Positions 52,042 to 61,165 of a DNA stretch of 64,000 nt are shown here, one piece after another. The notes beneath the pieces were generated by a model. That model saw nothing but the letters and a program-made list of their open reading frames with translations. It did no database searches and was not told the origin of the DNA. This stretch comes from DASXIF01 sp036498145. Lineage in GTDB: Bacteria > Actinomycetota > Actinomycetes > Mycobacteriales > Jatrophihabitantaceae. The first letter of the stretch is position 1; each line of letters begins with the position of its first letter. The position numbers and the translations under genes are program-made. Where the stretch lies: NCBI GenBank assembly GCA_963708625.1, contig CAVPSV010000004.1:1054001-1118000 (forward strand). Reading direction: 5' to 3'.

Positions 52042-53177
52042 CGCAATAGCTCCGGCACCCCGACACCGCGCGCTGCCACCAGCTCGCGCAGTGTCGTCGC
52101 CGCCGGTCCGATGCCGGAGTTGCGGCACCACACGCGGCGCACCTGCAGCCGCTCACCGGCGCGACCGATGGTCGCGATCTCATCGACGACGCGGACGCCG
52201 TGCCGCCGCCGCAACGCAATGATCACGTCGAGCGCACTCGCCGCCAACGCAGCCACCCCGGACTCGGCCACACCGCCGAGGGCACCGAGCGCGGTGAGCC
52301 GGGCCGGCACGTCAGCAGCCGAGTTGGCGTGCAACGTAGCGGCTCCACCGTCGTGCCCGGTGTTCAGCGCGACGAGCAGGTCGAGCATCTCGGCGCCTCG
52401 GAATTCACCGACCACGAGCCGGTCCGGCCGCATCCGCAACGACTGGAAGACCAGGTCGCGCAGCCCGATCGCGCCACTCTGCTCAACGTTGACGGTGCGG
52501 GTGACGAGCCGCACCACGTGCGGGTGTGCGACGACCAACTCCGCCGCATCCTCGATGACGACGAGCCGCTCGCCAGCCTCCGTCGTCGCCAGCATGGCCC
52601 CGAGCAGCGTCGTCTTCCCGCTGCCGGTGCCACCGGTGACCACGAACCCCAGGCGGGCCACGACCACGGCCCGCAGCACGTCCGCGACGGCGACCGGCAT
52701 CGCGCCACCGGCGACCAGGTCGTCGAGACGGTAGCGACGGCGCGCGAGCACCCGCAACGACAGTGTCGGGCGGGCCGTGATCGGGGGCAGTACGGCGTGC
52801 AGCCGCGTACCGTCCGGCAGTGCCGCGTCGGTGAACGGGACGGCGTCGTCCAGGCGCCGTCCGGCCGTGGTGGCGAGCCGCTGCGCCAGCCGCCGCACCG
52901 CTTCGTCATCGCGAAACCGGACCGTGCTTCGCTGCAGGCCACCACCACGATCGATCCATACCTCGTCCGCGCCGTTGACGAGCACGTCCGTCACACCCGA
53001 CAGGGCAAGCAGCGGTTCCAGCGGCCCGGCGCCGACCAGTTCGGCCTGGACGTCGCCGCGCAGGCGCGCGAGCGCGTCGTCGTCGAGCACCCCGTCGTGT
53101 TCGGTGCGCACCACCGTGTCGAGATCGTCGTCGTCGGTGGCGAGGCGTCGCCGGACCCGGTTCAGTAGCTCGGTCAT
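52038..53177 (-). CDS. cpaF: TadA/CpaF-type pilus assembly ATPase
   Basis: This 379-aa secretion ATPase starts at ATG 53177 (ATGA overlap with ssd). The N-terminal domain carries VTDVLVNGADEVWIDRGGGL. The catalytic domain has Walker A GGTGSGKTTLL, the Asp box VVIEDAAELV and Walker B region LRMRPDRLVVGEFRGAE, and the His box GGAATLHANSAADVPARL. It powers Flp pilus assembly, matching Rv3659c. Confidence 0.9.
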   Translation of the reverse strand: MTELLNRVRRRLATDDDDLDTVVRTEHDGVLDDDALARLRGDVQAELVGAGPLEPLLALSGVTDVLVNGADEVWIDRGGGLQRSTVRFRDDEAVRRLAQRLATTAGRRLDDAVPFTDAALPDGTRLHAVLPPITARPTLSLRVLARRRYRLDDLVAGGAMPVAVADVLRAVVVARLGFVVTGGTGSGKTTLLGAMLATTEAGERLVVIEDAAELVVAHPHVVRLVTRTVNVEQSGAIGLRDLVFQSLRMRPDRLVVGEFRGAEMLDLLVALNTGHDGGAATLHANSAADVPARLTALGALGGVAESGVAALAASALDVIIALRRRHGVRVVDEIATIGRAGERLQVRRVWCRNSGIGPAATTLRELVAARGVGVPELLR

Positions 53178-53830
53178 GCCGACGCCTTGGCCGTGATGAC
53201 CTCGACGACCCGCCGATAGGCGCGACAGCGGGCGAGCCGTCCGCCACCCGCCCGCCGGGGCACCGTGCCGAGGCGACCGAACACGGGTAGCCCACACCTG
53301 GCACCAGCCTCAGCGGGCGGCATGTCGCCGCGGCGCAGCACGACACCGATCTCGGCATCGGCGCACGCACGGGCCGCTGCGTGCGCGGCCGCCACCCCAC
53401 GCACGTCCGCGACCGTCAGGACCGCAAGGACGCCCACCTCGCGCAGTGCCGCGCGCTGCACGTCCGCGTCGCCGCGACCGAGGTCGAGCACCACCGGTCC
53501 GGCGCTCGAGGCCGCGGCCAGCACGGCACCCACCGCCGCCGCCGGGATCTCCGCGCCGTCAGCGGCCAGCACCCCGACGCCGCGCCAGCGGGGCAATCGC
53601 CGCGCCAGCTCCACCGGATCCACCCGGGCGCCGGACGCGTGCAACCCCGACCAGCGCACGCCGGCGACGCGGTCCAGGCCGAGCCCGATATCGAGACCAC
53701 CACCGGCGCGGTCCAGGTCGACCAGGGTGCCCCGCCCCCACCGCGCGGCAATCGCGGCCGCCAGCGACGAGGTGCCGACGCCGCCGACCGCCCCGAGGAC
53801 GCCGATCACCGGCGCGGCAGAGGAATTCAT
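53174..53830 (-). CDS. ssd: Ssd/CpaE-like MinD-family protein
   Basis: From ATG 53830 (MNSSAAPVIGVLG) this 218-aa protein has a MinD-type P-loop GAVGGVGTSSLAAAIA without the usual lysine. This is a known feature of the septum-site-determining (Ssd, Rv3660c) and CpaE group. It then has TLVDLDRAGGGLDIGLG and VVLDLGRGDADV. These proteins help place the Tad pilus machine or, in mycobacteria, affect division. It is the first gene of the tad operon, divergent from the HAD gene. Confidence 0.8.
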   Translation of the reverse strand: MNSSAAPVIGVLGAVGGVGTSSLAAAIAARWGRGTLVDLDRAGGGLDIGLGLDRVAGVRWSGLHASGARVDPVELARRLPRWRGVGVLAADGAEIPAAAVGAVLAAASSAGPVVLDLGRGDADVQRAALREVGVLAVLTVADVRGVAAAHAAARACADAEIGVVLRRGDMPPAEAGARCGLPVFGRLGTVPRRAGGGRLARCRAYRRVVEVITAKASA

Positions 53831-53985
53831 GCCTCGAGGCAATCACCGCCAGCCCGACGACAACCCCCGCCCGAGCAGCGTTGTGGACGGCCGCGCCGGA
53901 TGTCCACAGTTACCTGGACGCCCTTGCCGAACGCATCAGCGGCGCGTCCCGCGCCCGCCGTCGCAACGTCCGTATCCTCGATGTC

Positions 53986-54843
53986 GTGGCACGAGAACCG
54001 GCCGCGACACAGCTCGCCCCCCGCGTCGCGTGGACCCCGTCCGCGCCCGGCAAGCACAGCGCCGCCTTCTTCGACCTCGACAAAACGATCATCGCGAAGT
54101 CGAGCGTGCTCGCATTCGGCCGGCCGTTCTATCAGAACGGTTTGCTCAACCGACGCGCCGTGCTGCGCAGCGCCTACGCCCAGTTCGTCTTCGCGTTGGC
54201 CGGCGCCGACGAGGACCAGATCGAACGCATGCGCGCGTACCTCACCTCGATGTGCTCGGGCTGGGACGTCGCCCAGGTACGTGAGATCGTCTCCGAGACG
54301 CTGCACGACATCATCGACCCGATCGTCTACGACGAGGCCGTCGAGCTCATCGGCGAGCACAAGGCGGCCGGGCGAGAGGTCGTCATCGTCTCCTCCTCCG
54401 GCGAAGAAGTGGTAGCGCCGATCGGCGCGATGCTCGGCGCCGATCACGTGATCGCCACGCAGATGCTCGTGGCCGACGGCAAGTACACCGGCGAGATAGG
54501 CCGCTACGCCTACGGCCCGGAGAAGGCGATCGCCATCCGGGAGCTGGCGGCCGAGCGCGGCTACGACCTAGCGCACAGCTATGCCTATTCCGACTCGGCG
54601 ACGGACGTGCCGATGCTCGAAGCAGTCGGCCACCCGTTCGTGGTGAACGCCGACCGGGCGCTGCGCAAGATCGCCACCGAGCGCGGCTGGCCGATGCTCA
54701 CGTTCTCAAATGCGGTCCCGCTCCGTGAGCGGATCTCCGGACTGCGCCCGGAGCATCCGGCAGCCACCGCCACCGTCGTCGGCGCCGGGGTAGCTGCGGC
54801 CGGCTTGCTCTGGTACGCCAAGCGACGCACCACTCGCGCCTGA
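53986..54843 (+). CDS. HAD-IB family phosphatase (SerB-like, Rv3661-type)
   Basis: This 285-aa protein is read from GTG 53986. Motif I is AFFDLDKTIIAKSS (nucleophile and acid Asp), motif II VVIVSSSGEEVV, motif III lysine in YGPEKAIAI and motif IV SYAYSDSATDVPML. A cap of about 80 residues lies between motifs I and II. The C-terminus has a hydrophobic segment (AATATVVGAGVAAAGLLWYA) and a basic tail, so it may be tail-anchored. The substrate is uncertain; relatives are annotated as phosphoserine-phosphatase-like. Confidence 0.85.
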   Translation: MAREPAATQLAPRVAWTPSAPGKHSAAFFDLDKTIIAKSSVLAFGRPFYQNGLLNRRAVLRSAYAQFVFALAGADEDQIERMRAYLTSMCSGWDVAQVREIVSETLHDIIDPIVYDEAVELIGEHKAAGREVVIVSSSGEEVVAPIGAMLGADHVIATQMLVADGKYTGEIGRYAYGPEKAIAIRELAAERGYDLAHSYAYSDSATDVPMLEAVGHPFVVNADRALRKIATERGWPMLTFSNAVPLRERISGLRPEHPAATATVVGAGVAAAGLLWYAKRRTTRA

Positions 54844-55234
54844 CGCCACCCGGCCAGGCGTCAAGGCCGCCGGTGCCCGGACGGACCGACACTCCGCCTG
54901 GGGGTTGCGCCCCCGTGCCGCTGGGCGTCCAATACGACTACGGATGAGGCTCGTCGATGGCGGTCCAGCCCCCAGCGAGCCTCACCCCGCACGGATCCAG
55001 GGCACCCACGCGGCGATCCCACCTCGCAGCGGGTGCGTCGGCGCGGACCGACTTCTCACCGGCCCGCGCCCGACGATGACGGAGCACGCCTGGTAACCCG
55101 ATCCGTGCGCTGACGGCGCCGTGGGGCAGCTGCGGCGCCGTCGCCACGTCCGCCGCTAGGCGGCGAGGGGCATTGCACCGATAGGTCGCGAATGGCCTTG
55201 CACCCATGAGTGGCCAGTGGCATTGCACCGGTTA
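54844..55234. other. Non-coding interval with 25-bp-spaced repeats
   Basis: No supported gene lies between the HAD gene and the gene ending at 55235. The right part carries three regularly spaced GGCMTTGCACC repeats (listed separately). The rest is GC-rich with no obvious structure. Confidence 0.5.
55170..55230. repeat. Three direct repeats at 25-bp period
   Basis: GGCATTGCACC at 55170-55180, GGCCTTGCACC at 55195-55205 and GGCATTGCACC at 55220-55230 are exactly 25 bases apart. The spacers are not conserved. They sit between convergent gene ends. Confidence 0.6.
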
Positions 55235-55996
55235 TCAGCCCCGGACCAGCGCCTCGCAGATGGCCAGCGACTCGCGCGCGCCCGCCACCACCGCCGCGCA
55301 ACAATGCTCGATCCACTCCGTCAGACCAGCCACCGTGCCGGACGCGTAGGCGGCCTGCGCCCGCTCGTACGCCATGACCTGGTCCCGGTGTCCGGCCTCC
55401 ACGACCACGAGCGACTTCGGGTCGAGCCCCCGCTCCACGAAGGTGAGCCGCACCGCCACCCGGGCCACCAGGCCGGAGACGGGCGGGAACGCGTCGAGGG
55501 TGACGATCTCGCCGTGCACGACCGCCGCCACCACCGCGGCCGGGGCGTCGGTGGCCGAGAGCACCGACGCCAGCGCGTCGAGCCGGGCCGCCACCTCCGC
55601 GGACGGACGCGGACGACCCAGCGCATCGACGTCGACCAGGTCGGCGGCGGCGAGCGCGTGCAGCCGCGCCAGGGCCTGCCGCGGGGCGCGCGTCCAGGTG
55701 TCGGCCAGCGTGCCCACGGCGGCCGTCGCGCGCAGCGCACCCTGCACCGTCGCATCACCGCCCGCCGCGCCCGAACGGACCGCGTCGAGTTCCACCCGCG
55801 ACCCGGCAAGCCACGCCGAGGCCCAGGCGCCGCGCAGCGCGGATTCGGCCGAGACGTCGGCCGAGCGACGCCGCAGCACCCGATTGGCAAGCAGCCCGTC
55901 CACCGCCGTTCGCGTCTGCGCCACCGCGGCTGCCACGCCCGGCAGCCCAGCCAGCGGGGCCAGCGGATCGGGCGCAGGGGCGGGGACGGCGGGCAC
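55235..55996 (-). CDS. Conserved actinobacterial protein, Fic-like N-terminal features
   Basis: From GTG 55996 the 253-aa protein has VLRRRSADVSAESALRGAWAS, VQGALRATAAVGTLADTW and APRQALARLHALAAADLVD, and a C-terminal helix with TEWIEHCCAAVVAGARESL. Related actinobacterial genes next to the Rv3669-like gene are often labelled oxidoreductase. I see no nucleotide-binding motif to support that. The SAESALRGA and RARLH-type helices recall the N-terminal part of Fic proteins, but the catalytic HPFxxGNG motif is absent. Function is unknown. Confidence 0.6.
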   Translation of the reverse strand: MPAVPAPAPDPLAPLAGLPGVAAAVAQTRTAVDGLLANRVLRRRSADVSAESALRGAWASAWLAGSRVELDAVRSGAAGGDATVQGALRATAAVGTLADTWTRAPRQALARLHALAAADLVDVDALGRPRPSAEVAARLDALASVLSATDAPAAVVAAVVHGEIVTLDAFPPVSGLVARVAVRLTFVERGLDPKSLVVVEAGHRDQVMAYERAQAAYASGTVAGLTEWIEHCCAAVVAGARESLAICEALVRG

Positions 55997-56073
55997 GCCC
56001 TGAGCCTATGGTGACGGGTACCGCCGGGCAGAATGTGCGGATCGGACACGTGCCGACAGCAGAGGAGCCGACC

Positions 56074-56547
56074 GTGACGGCAACACACTCCCCCAACGGC
56101 GCATCAAGCCGCGATGCCACCGCGACGCGCGGCGCCGACGCGGATAGGCACGCCGAGGACCCCAGCATCGGGCAGCTCATCGCCGAAGCGTCGCAATCGC
56201 TGTCGACGCTGGTGCACAACGAGATCGAGCTGGCCAAGCTCGAACTCAAGTCCTCGGTCCGCCACGCCGGCGCCGGTGCCGGACTGTTCGCGGCGGCGGG
56301 AGTCGTGCTGGCGTTCTCCCTGACCTTCGGCTTTCTCGCTCTCGCCGAGGGGCTGGTCGCGGCCGGCCTGTGGCGCTGGGTGGCTTACCTGGTCGTATTC
56401 GGCATGCAACTGGCGGTCGTGGGCGGTTGTGTTTATCTCGGCGTCAAGAAGGTTAAGCGGATTCGGGCGCCAGAGCGGACCATCGAAACGAGCAAGGAGA
56501 CGGTGGCCTACCTCAAGGCCGCTACCGGTTCCGCGAAGCGGGGGTAA
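56074..56547 (+). CDS. Holin-superfamily (DUF1469-type) membrane protein, Rv3669-like
   Basis: GTG 56074 follows GAGGAG. The 157-aa protein has an acidic N-terminal stretch, the conserved helix SIGQLIAEASQSLSTLVHNE, then IELAKLELKSSV. Two spans follow (about 72-96 and 102-126) and a basic cytoplasmic C-terminus. This is the Phage_holin_3_6 architecture that precedes ephE and marP in mycobacteria. It is not a lysis gene in this setting. A role in envelope homeostasis is inferred. Confidence 0.8.
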   Translation: MTATHSPNGASSRDATATRGADADRHAEDPSIGQLIAEASQSLSTLVHNEIELAKLELKSSVRHAGAGAGLFAAAGVVLAFSLTFGFLALAEGLVAAGLWRWVAYLVVFGMQLAVVGGCVYLGVKKVKRIRAPERTIETSKETVAYLKAATGSAKRG

Positions 56548-57495
56548 TGCCCATGGGTTTCGGCCCCCTACCCGGTGCACCCGACAGCGCGGTCACCCTG
56601 GTCGAGGGACCTTGGTCGCATCGAATGGTGCGCGCCAACGGCATCGCCATGCACGTCGCCGAACTCGGGACAGGTCCGCTCGTCCTGCTCCTGCACGGCT
56701 TTCCGCAGTTCTGGTGGGCCTACCACCGTCAGCTCGTCGATCTCGCCGACGCCGGGTACCGAGCCGTCGCGGTGGACATGCGCGGGTTACGGCTCCACCG
56801 ACAAACCACCACGCGGCTATGACGCCCCGAATCTCGCCGCCGACGTCGCGCAGCTGGTCACCTCGCTCGGCGAGGACGACGCCATGATCGTCGGCAGCGG
56901 TCTGGGCGGCCTGCTCGGCTGGACGGTCGCCGCGATCCATCCCGGCGTGGTACGCAGCCTGGTCATCCTCGGCTCGGCCCATCCACTGCGCTTGCGCAGC
57001 GCGTTGCTCGCGCGCGACGGCGCCCAGCGGCAGGCGTCGGCATACGCACTGCGCACCTTCCAGGTGCCGCGACGGCCCGAGCACCTGCTCGCGCACGATC
57101 GCTCCTACGTTCGCGGGTTGTTCGACCGCTGGACCGGACCGCGCTGGCGCGGCACACCGAGCTACGTGGCCGAGGTGCAGCGCTACGCCGACGCGATGCG
57201 TGTGCACCCGGTCGGCTACTGCGCGGCAGAGGCGTTCCGCTGGCTCGTCCGCTCGACCGTGCGCGCCGACGGCCGCAGCTACGCGCAGGCGATGCGGACG
57301 CCTATCACTGCTCCGGTGTTGCAGCTGCACGGGGACTTCGACAGCTGCGTGCTGCCGGCCACTGCGCAAGGTTCCGGGCAGTTCGTCACCGGCGCGTACG
57401 AGTGGCGAGTGCTCGACGGCGTCGGGCACTTCCCGCACAACGAAGTCCCGGAGCCTGGTCAGCGGCGAACTGCTGCGCTGGAGCAAGCAGTACTG
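56547..57495 (+). pseudogene. ephE: EphE-like alpha/beta hydrolase with two frameshifts
   Basis: The reading starts MPMGFGPLPGAPDS and runs through LVLLLHGFPQFWWAYHRQL to VDMRG. There, one extra G (about 56786, CGCGGGTTACGG) shifts the frame. The next frame continues YGSTDKPPRGYDAPNLA, then IVGSGLGGLLGW and VLQLHGDFDS to HFPHNEVPE. A second extra base near 57453 shifts again, and the third frame ends LVSGELLRWSKQY. All parts align with one epoxide-hydrolase-like protein (Rv3670 type). The nucleophile elbow is GSGLGG, with Gly where active epoxide hydrolases have Asp, so the enzyme may act differently. Confidence 0.75.
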
Positions 57496-57523
57496 ACCAG
57501 CACGTGATGCGCGAGGGCTGGTC

Positions 57524-58717
57524 TCAGCCGGGCGTGCACCGACCGGTCGAGACGTGCGCGGTTGCCGTCCTGCCCTGGTTGACGTCCGGAGCGATCTCGC
57601 CGTCGGTCAGCACGTAGCCGGTGTCCGCGGTGCCCAGCGCCGTCGCGAACACGATGCCGAGCACGGTGCCGGACGGGACAGCAATGGTCCGCCGGAGTTG
57701 CCGCTACGCACCACCGCACGGATCTGGTAGATGTCGCGCGCGACGCTGTGCTGACCGTAGATGTCGTTGCCGTCGATGGTGTTCATCGATCGGACCCGCG
57801 CCGAGACCGCGGTGAATGCGCCGTTCTCCGGGTAGCCGAATACCAGCGGCCGGCTCGCCCGTCTGGTCGCCGGCGATGCGGCGAAGGACAGCGGTGCCGC
57901 GTTCAGGTCGGGCACGTCCAGCACTGCGACGTCGCGGCGCGGGTCGAACACCACTACCGACGCCGACAGCAGCCGGGCGCCGACCTGCACGTGCACGTCG
58001 CTGGTGCCGGCGACCACGTGGGCGTTCGTGACCAGGCGGTGCGGCGCGTACACGAATCCCGACCCTTCGATGCCGCGGTTGCACGACGGAGCATCGCCGA
58101 GAACCTTCAACACCGACGGTTGCACCTTCGCCACCTCGGCCTTCAAGGCGGCCGACAGGTTGGGATCAGGCGGCGGCACGTTGACCACGTTCGTGGACGG
58201 CAGGTCGCCGAGCACCGGCGGGAAGCCGCTCTGGTTCAGGAACGTGCGCAACGACGAGTACAGGGTGCGGATGTCCGTCGGCATGACGTCGTTGACGCCG
58301 CGCACGATGCGCGAGTTCTGCGCCGCGCTGGACAGCGAGGTATACGGCGAGGAGGCCAGTGGGACGGCCACCATCCATGACACCAACAAGACCGAGAGCA
58401 CGCCGAGCCCAGCGCCGATGCTCGCGTCGACCGGCCGCGCCGCCGGCGTGACGATCCGATCGCGAACATGCCCGGCCACCCAGCACACCGAGCAACTGGC
58501 CGAGCATCGACACGAACAGCACGCAGACGATCGCGATCGGCACCTGCGCCCGCCCGTGCGCCAGCGCTCGGCCCAGCGGCACCGCCAGTTGAGCGCCCAG
58601 GATCGCGCCGCCGAAGAAGCCGATCAGGGAGAAGACGCCCACCACCGCGCCGTTGCGGAAGCCGCCGATGCCGTACGCGATCGCGAACAGCACGATGATG
58701 ACGTCGAGGATGTTCAC
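57524..58717 (-). pseudogene. marP: MarP-like membrane serine protease with two frameshifts
   Basis: ATG 58717 begins four CvpA-like spans (MNILDVIIVLFAIAYGIGGF, NGAVVGVFSLIGFFGGA). At about 58478 one extra G breaks the frame. The next frame (WVAGHVRDRIVTP) carries the trypsin-like domain with His (VTNAHVVAG), Asp (RRDVAVLDV) and Ser (SGNSGGPLL). Near 57688 one base is missing, and the true C-terminus (SGTVLGIVFATALGTAD, then TGRCTPG) lies in another frame to 57524. MarP (Rv3671c) protects mycobacteria in acid. The catalytic triad is intact, so sequence error is as likely as gene loss. Confidence 0.8.
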
Positions 58718-58727
58718 GGGCGCGCGG

Positions 58728-59162
58728 TCAGCCGCTCTGCACGACGAGAGTGCCGGTCTGCCCTTGTCGCTGGTGAATCGTGCAGACGAACTGGTACCGC
58801 CCCGGCGCGGGAGCCGTGAACGTCACCGACTGGGTCTTGCCGCTGGTGGCCAACGGTGTCGCCGCCGCGAACGCCAGGAAGGTGAGGTTGTGCGGAGCCC
58901 CGGTGCCGGTGTTGTGCAGCACCACCCGCACCGTCCCCGGATGCACCGTGATCTGCGACGGATCGAAGCGGTAGGTGTCGCCCGCGTCGACGTCCACCTG
59001 CTGGATCCCGCCGACAACGGATGCCGTCGCCGTACCGGGGTGCGGGCGACGGTTCACCGGCCCCTGCTGGTTGGAGCACGCGATCAGAGAGACGAGCACC
59101 AGGCCGAGCACCGGCCAGATCCCCGCCCGAGTGCCACGCGGCACGGCGCAGCGAGGGGTCAT
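58728..59162 (-). CDS. Cupredoxin-like lipoprotein
   Basis: This 144-aa protein has a signal ending in the lipobox LIAC (Cys about residue 29), then a plastocyanin-type beta domain. Copper ligands are His in GAPHNLTFLAF, Cys and His in FVCTIHQRQGQTGTLVV. The usual axial Met after the second His is absent. A Gln lies at the matching place, as in stellacyanin-type sites. It is probably a membrane-attached electron carrier or copper binder. It lies just upstream of marP on the same strand. Confidence 0.75.
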   Translation of the reverse strand: MTPRCAVPRGTRAGIWPVLGLVLVSLIACSNQQGPVNRRPHPGTATASVVGGIQQVDVDAGDTYRFDPSQITVHPGTVRVVLHNTGTGAPHNLTFLAFAAATPLATSGKTQSVTFTAPAPGRYQFVCTIHQRQGQTGTLVVQSG

Positions 59163-59222
59163 GGGTGACGACGCTACCGGCGACCTACCGCCGGTCCGGC
59201 GCGCGCCTGCGCCCCGTCCCGG

Positions 59223-59903
59223 TTACCGGCCGCCCACCGCGGGCGGCAGCGGCCGCCGTAGCGAGGCGTCCCACGGACGGGCCCAGCCGCCGAGCACCAG
59301 CAGCCGGTCGATCAGCCCGGCGGTGAACCCCCAGACGAACATCGCACCGACCTCGAACGCCGGGCTGATGAAGCCGGTGGGGTGCAACACCGAGAACCGG
59401 TTCGCCGGATCGCTGAGTTCAGCGATCGGCACGACGGCGACCGCGGCGACTTCTCCCGGGTCGGCCGGGTGCAGCTCATGCCACTGCGGCCACCAGGCCA
59501 GTACGGGTGTCACCACGAAGCCCGACGGCGGCAGGAAGATGGCCGGCAGTTCGGCCACGATCCGCACCGCGGCCGGATCGAGGCCAACCTCCTCCTCGGC
59601 CTCGCGCAGCGCCGCGCGGACGTGGGTCGGATCGAGCGGTTCGACCGCGCCGCCGGGAAAGGCGACCTGGCCGGCGTGTTTGCGCAGGTCTGACGCGCGC
59701 TGGATCAGCAGCAGGCCCGGGCCGGCCGGCGTCTCGGTGAGGGTGATCAGTACCGCGGACGCGCGTCCACTACCGTCCGCCGGCGGCAGGAACCGGGACA
59801 ACTCGGCCGCGGAGACGGTGCGGGCGGCGATGGCCAGCGGGCGCAACCACGTCGGCAGCTCGTCCACCTCAGCCGGCGGTATCGACCCGATGTCCGCACT
59901 CAC
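59223..59903 (-). CDS. CoA-type Nudix hydrolase (Rv3672c-like)
   Basis: This 226-aa protein is read from GTG 59903. The Nudix box is GGAVEPLDPTHVRAALREAE, then EEVGL, fitting GX5EX7REUXEEXGU. It is preceded by LLIQRASDLRKHAGQVAFPGG, the UPF0035 signature of coenzyme A pyrophosphatases. It would split CoA derivatives to 4'-phosphopantetheine compounds and 3',5'-ADP. The start lies 8 bases past the nth stop, so the two are probably co-transcribed. Confidence 0.88.
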   Translation of the reverse strand: MSADIGSIPPAEVDELPTWLRPLAIAARTVSAAELSRFLPPADGSGRASAVLITLTETPAGPGLLLIQRASDLRKHAGQVAFPGGAVEPLDPTHVRAALREAEEEVGLDPAAVRIVAELPAIFLPPSGFVVTPVLAWWPQWHELHPADPGEVAAVAVVPIAELSDPANRFSVLHPTGFISPAFEVGAMFVWGFTAGLIDRLLVLGGWARPWDASLRRPLPPAVGGR

Positions 59904-59910
59904 CCGACAC

Positions 59911-60639
59911 TCATCCCAGCGACTCGACCATCTGTGTCTCCGAGCGCACCAATGTCGCGGCCTCCTGCGGATCGGTCGGACCGGTGCCGAACGACGGGCA
60001 CCAGTGCGCGATGGCGCAGGCACCGCACGCCGGCTTGCGGGCGTGGCACACCCGCCGTCCGTGCCAGATCACGCGGTGCGACAGGATCGTCCACTCCTTC
60101 TTCGGGATCAGCGCGGCAACCGCGAACTCGACCCGGACCGGATCCGTCTGTTCGGTCCATGCCCAGCGGCGGGCGAGGCGGCCGAAGTGGGTGTCGATGG
60201 TCAGGCCGGGGACCCCGAATGCGTTGCCCAGCACCACGTTCGCGGTCTTGCGGCCGAACCCGGGCAGCGTCACCAGTTCCTCGAGCGTGCGTGGTACCTC
60301 GCCGTCGAAGCGTTCGACGAGCGCCTGGCCCAACTTGATGATCGAGGACGTCTTGTTCCGGAAGAACCCGGTGGACCTGATGATCTCCTCGAGTTCGGCG
60401 CGATCGGCCGCGGCGTAGTCGGCCGCGGTGCGGTACTTGGCGAACAGCACCGGGGTGACCTCGTTGACGCGCTTGTCGGTGCACTGCGCGGACAGGATGG
60501 TCGCGACGGACAGCTCGAGCGGGTTGGTGAAGTCCAACTCGATGTGCGCGTCCGGATACAGCTGGGCCAGTTCCTTGTTGATCCGGCGCGCTCGCCGGGT
60601 CAGCGCCACCGGCGTTTCGGCGCGCGGGGTTGTCGACAC
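59911..60639 (-). CDS. nth: Endonuclease III
   Basis: This 242-aa DNA glycosylase/AP lyase removes oxidised pyrimidines. The helix-hairpin-helix is LPGFGRKTANVVLG (catalytic Lys in GRKTA) and the catalytic Asp is in TIDTHFGRLARR. The [4Fe-4S] cluster cysteines appear as CHARKPACGACAIAHWC. The length and all key residues match the family. It starts at GTG 60639 (MSTTPRAETPV). Confidence 0.95.
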   Translation of the reverse strand: MSTTPRAETPVALTRRARRINKELAQLYPDAHIELDFTNPLELSVATILSAQCTDKRVNEVTPVLFAKYRTAADYAAADRAELEEIIRSTGFFRNKTSSIIKLGQALVERFDGEVPRTLEELVTLPGFGRKTANVVLGNAFGVPGLTIDTHFGRLARRWAWTEQTDPVRVEFAVAALIPKKEWTILSHRVIWHGRRVCHARKPACGACAIAHWCPSFGTGPTDPQEAATLVRSETQMVESLG

Positions 60640-60724
60640 TCCGTCAGCCTAGGAGACGTCGCCGACGGTGTGGCCGAGTGAGCTTGCGTGAAGATTGACG
60701 GGAATCGGGCACAATGAACCCATC

Positions 60725-60973
60725 ATGATCGGCTTTGTGTTCCTGCTGTTCCCGCTGCTGCTGCTCGGCTTCGTGCTGCTCATGGAGCGGGTCGAGGAGC
60801 CCCTGACGCAGGTGGCCATCGAGCGCGACATCGAGAAGTTCCTGGACGACGCGAGCCCCGAGGAACTGGACACGTTCGTGCGTGAGGGCACCGAGTCCGC
60901 ACTGTCCCGATTCCGGTTACGGCTGGGGCTGAGCCGGTTCCGTCGCGGCAACCCGCGCACGAAACGGGGCTGA
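60725..60973 (+). CDS. Small membrane protein between nth and crp
   Basis: This 82-aa protein begins at ATG 60725. It has one N-terminal span (MIGFVFLLFPLLLLGFVLLM), an acidic helix (ERVEEPLTQVAIERDIEKFL, DDASPEELDTFVREG) and a very basic C-terminus. A small membrane protein gene occupies the same place in mycobacteria (Rv3675). Function is unknown. Confidence 0.7.
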   Translation: MIGFVFLLFPLLLLGFVLLMERVEEPLTQVAIERDIEKFLDDASPEELDTFVREGTESALSRFRLRLGLSRFRRGNPRTKRG

Positions 60974-61165
60974 TCGACCGTATCGATCGCCGCCGGGCCG
61001 CGGACGGCGTGACGCGCCGTGGCCAGGGCGCCGGGTCGGGCGGACGTACGCCTGGTGCATCAGTGGCGCACGTGGTTGCTGGGGAATGGCCTAGACTTCG
61101 TCGAGAACTGTGACCCAGCTCGCACTGGTGCGAAGTGGCGGCGTCGCAGGGGCGAAGGAGCTGAC

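Noticed and set aside
56074..56547. Prophage holin
   Set aside because: The family name mentions holins, but no phage gene is nearby and the gene sits in the conserved Rv3669-ephE-marP context.
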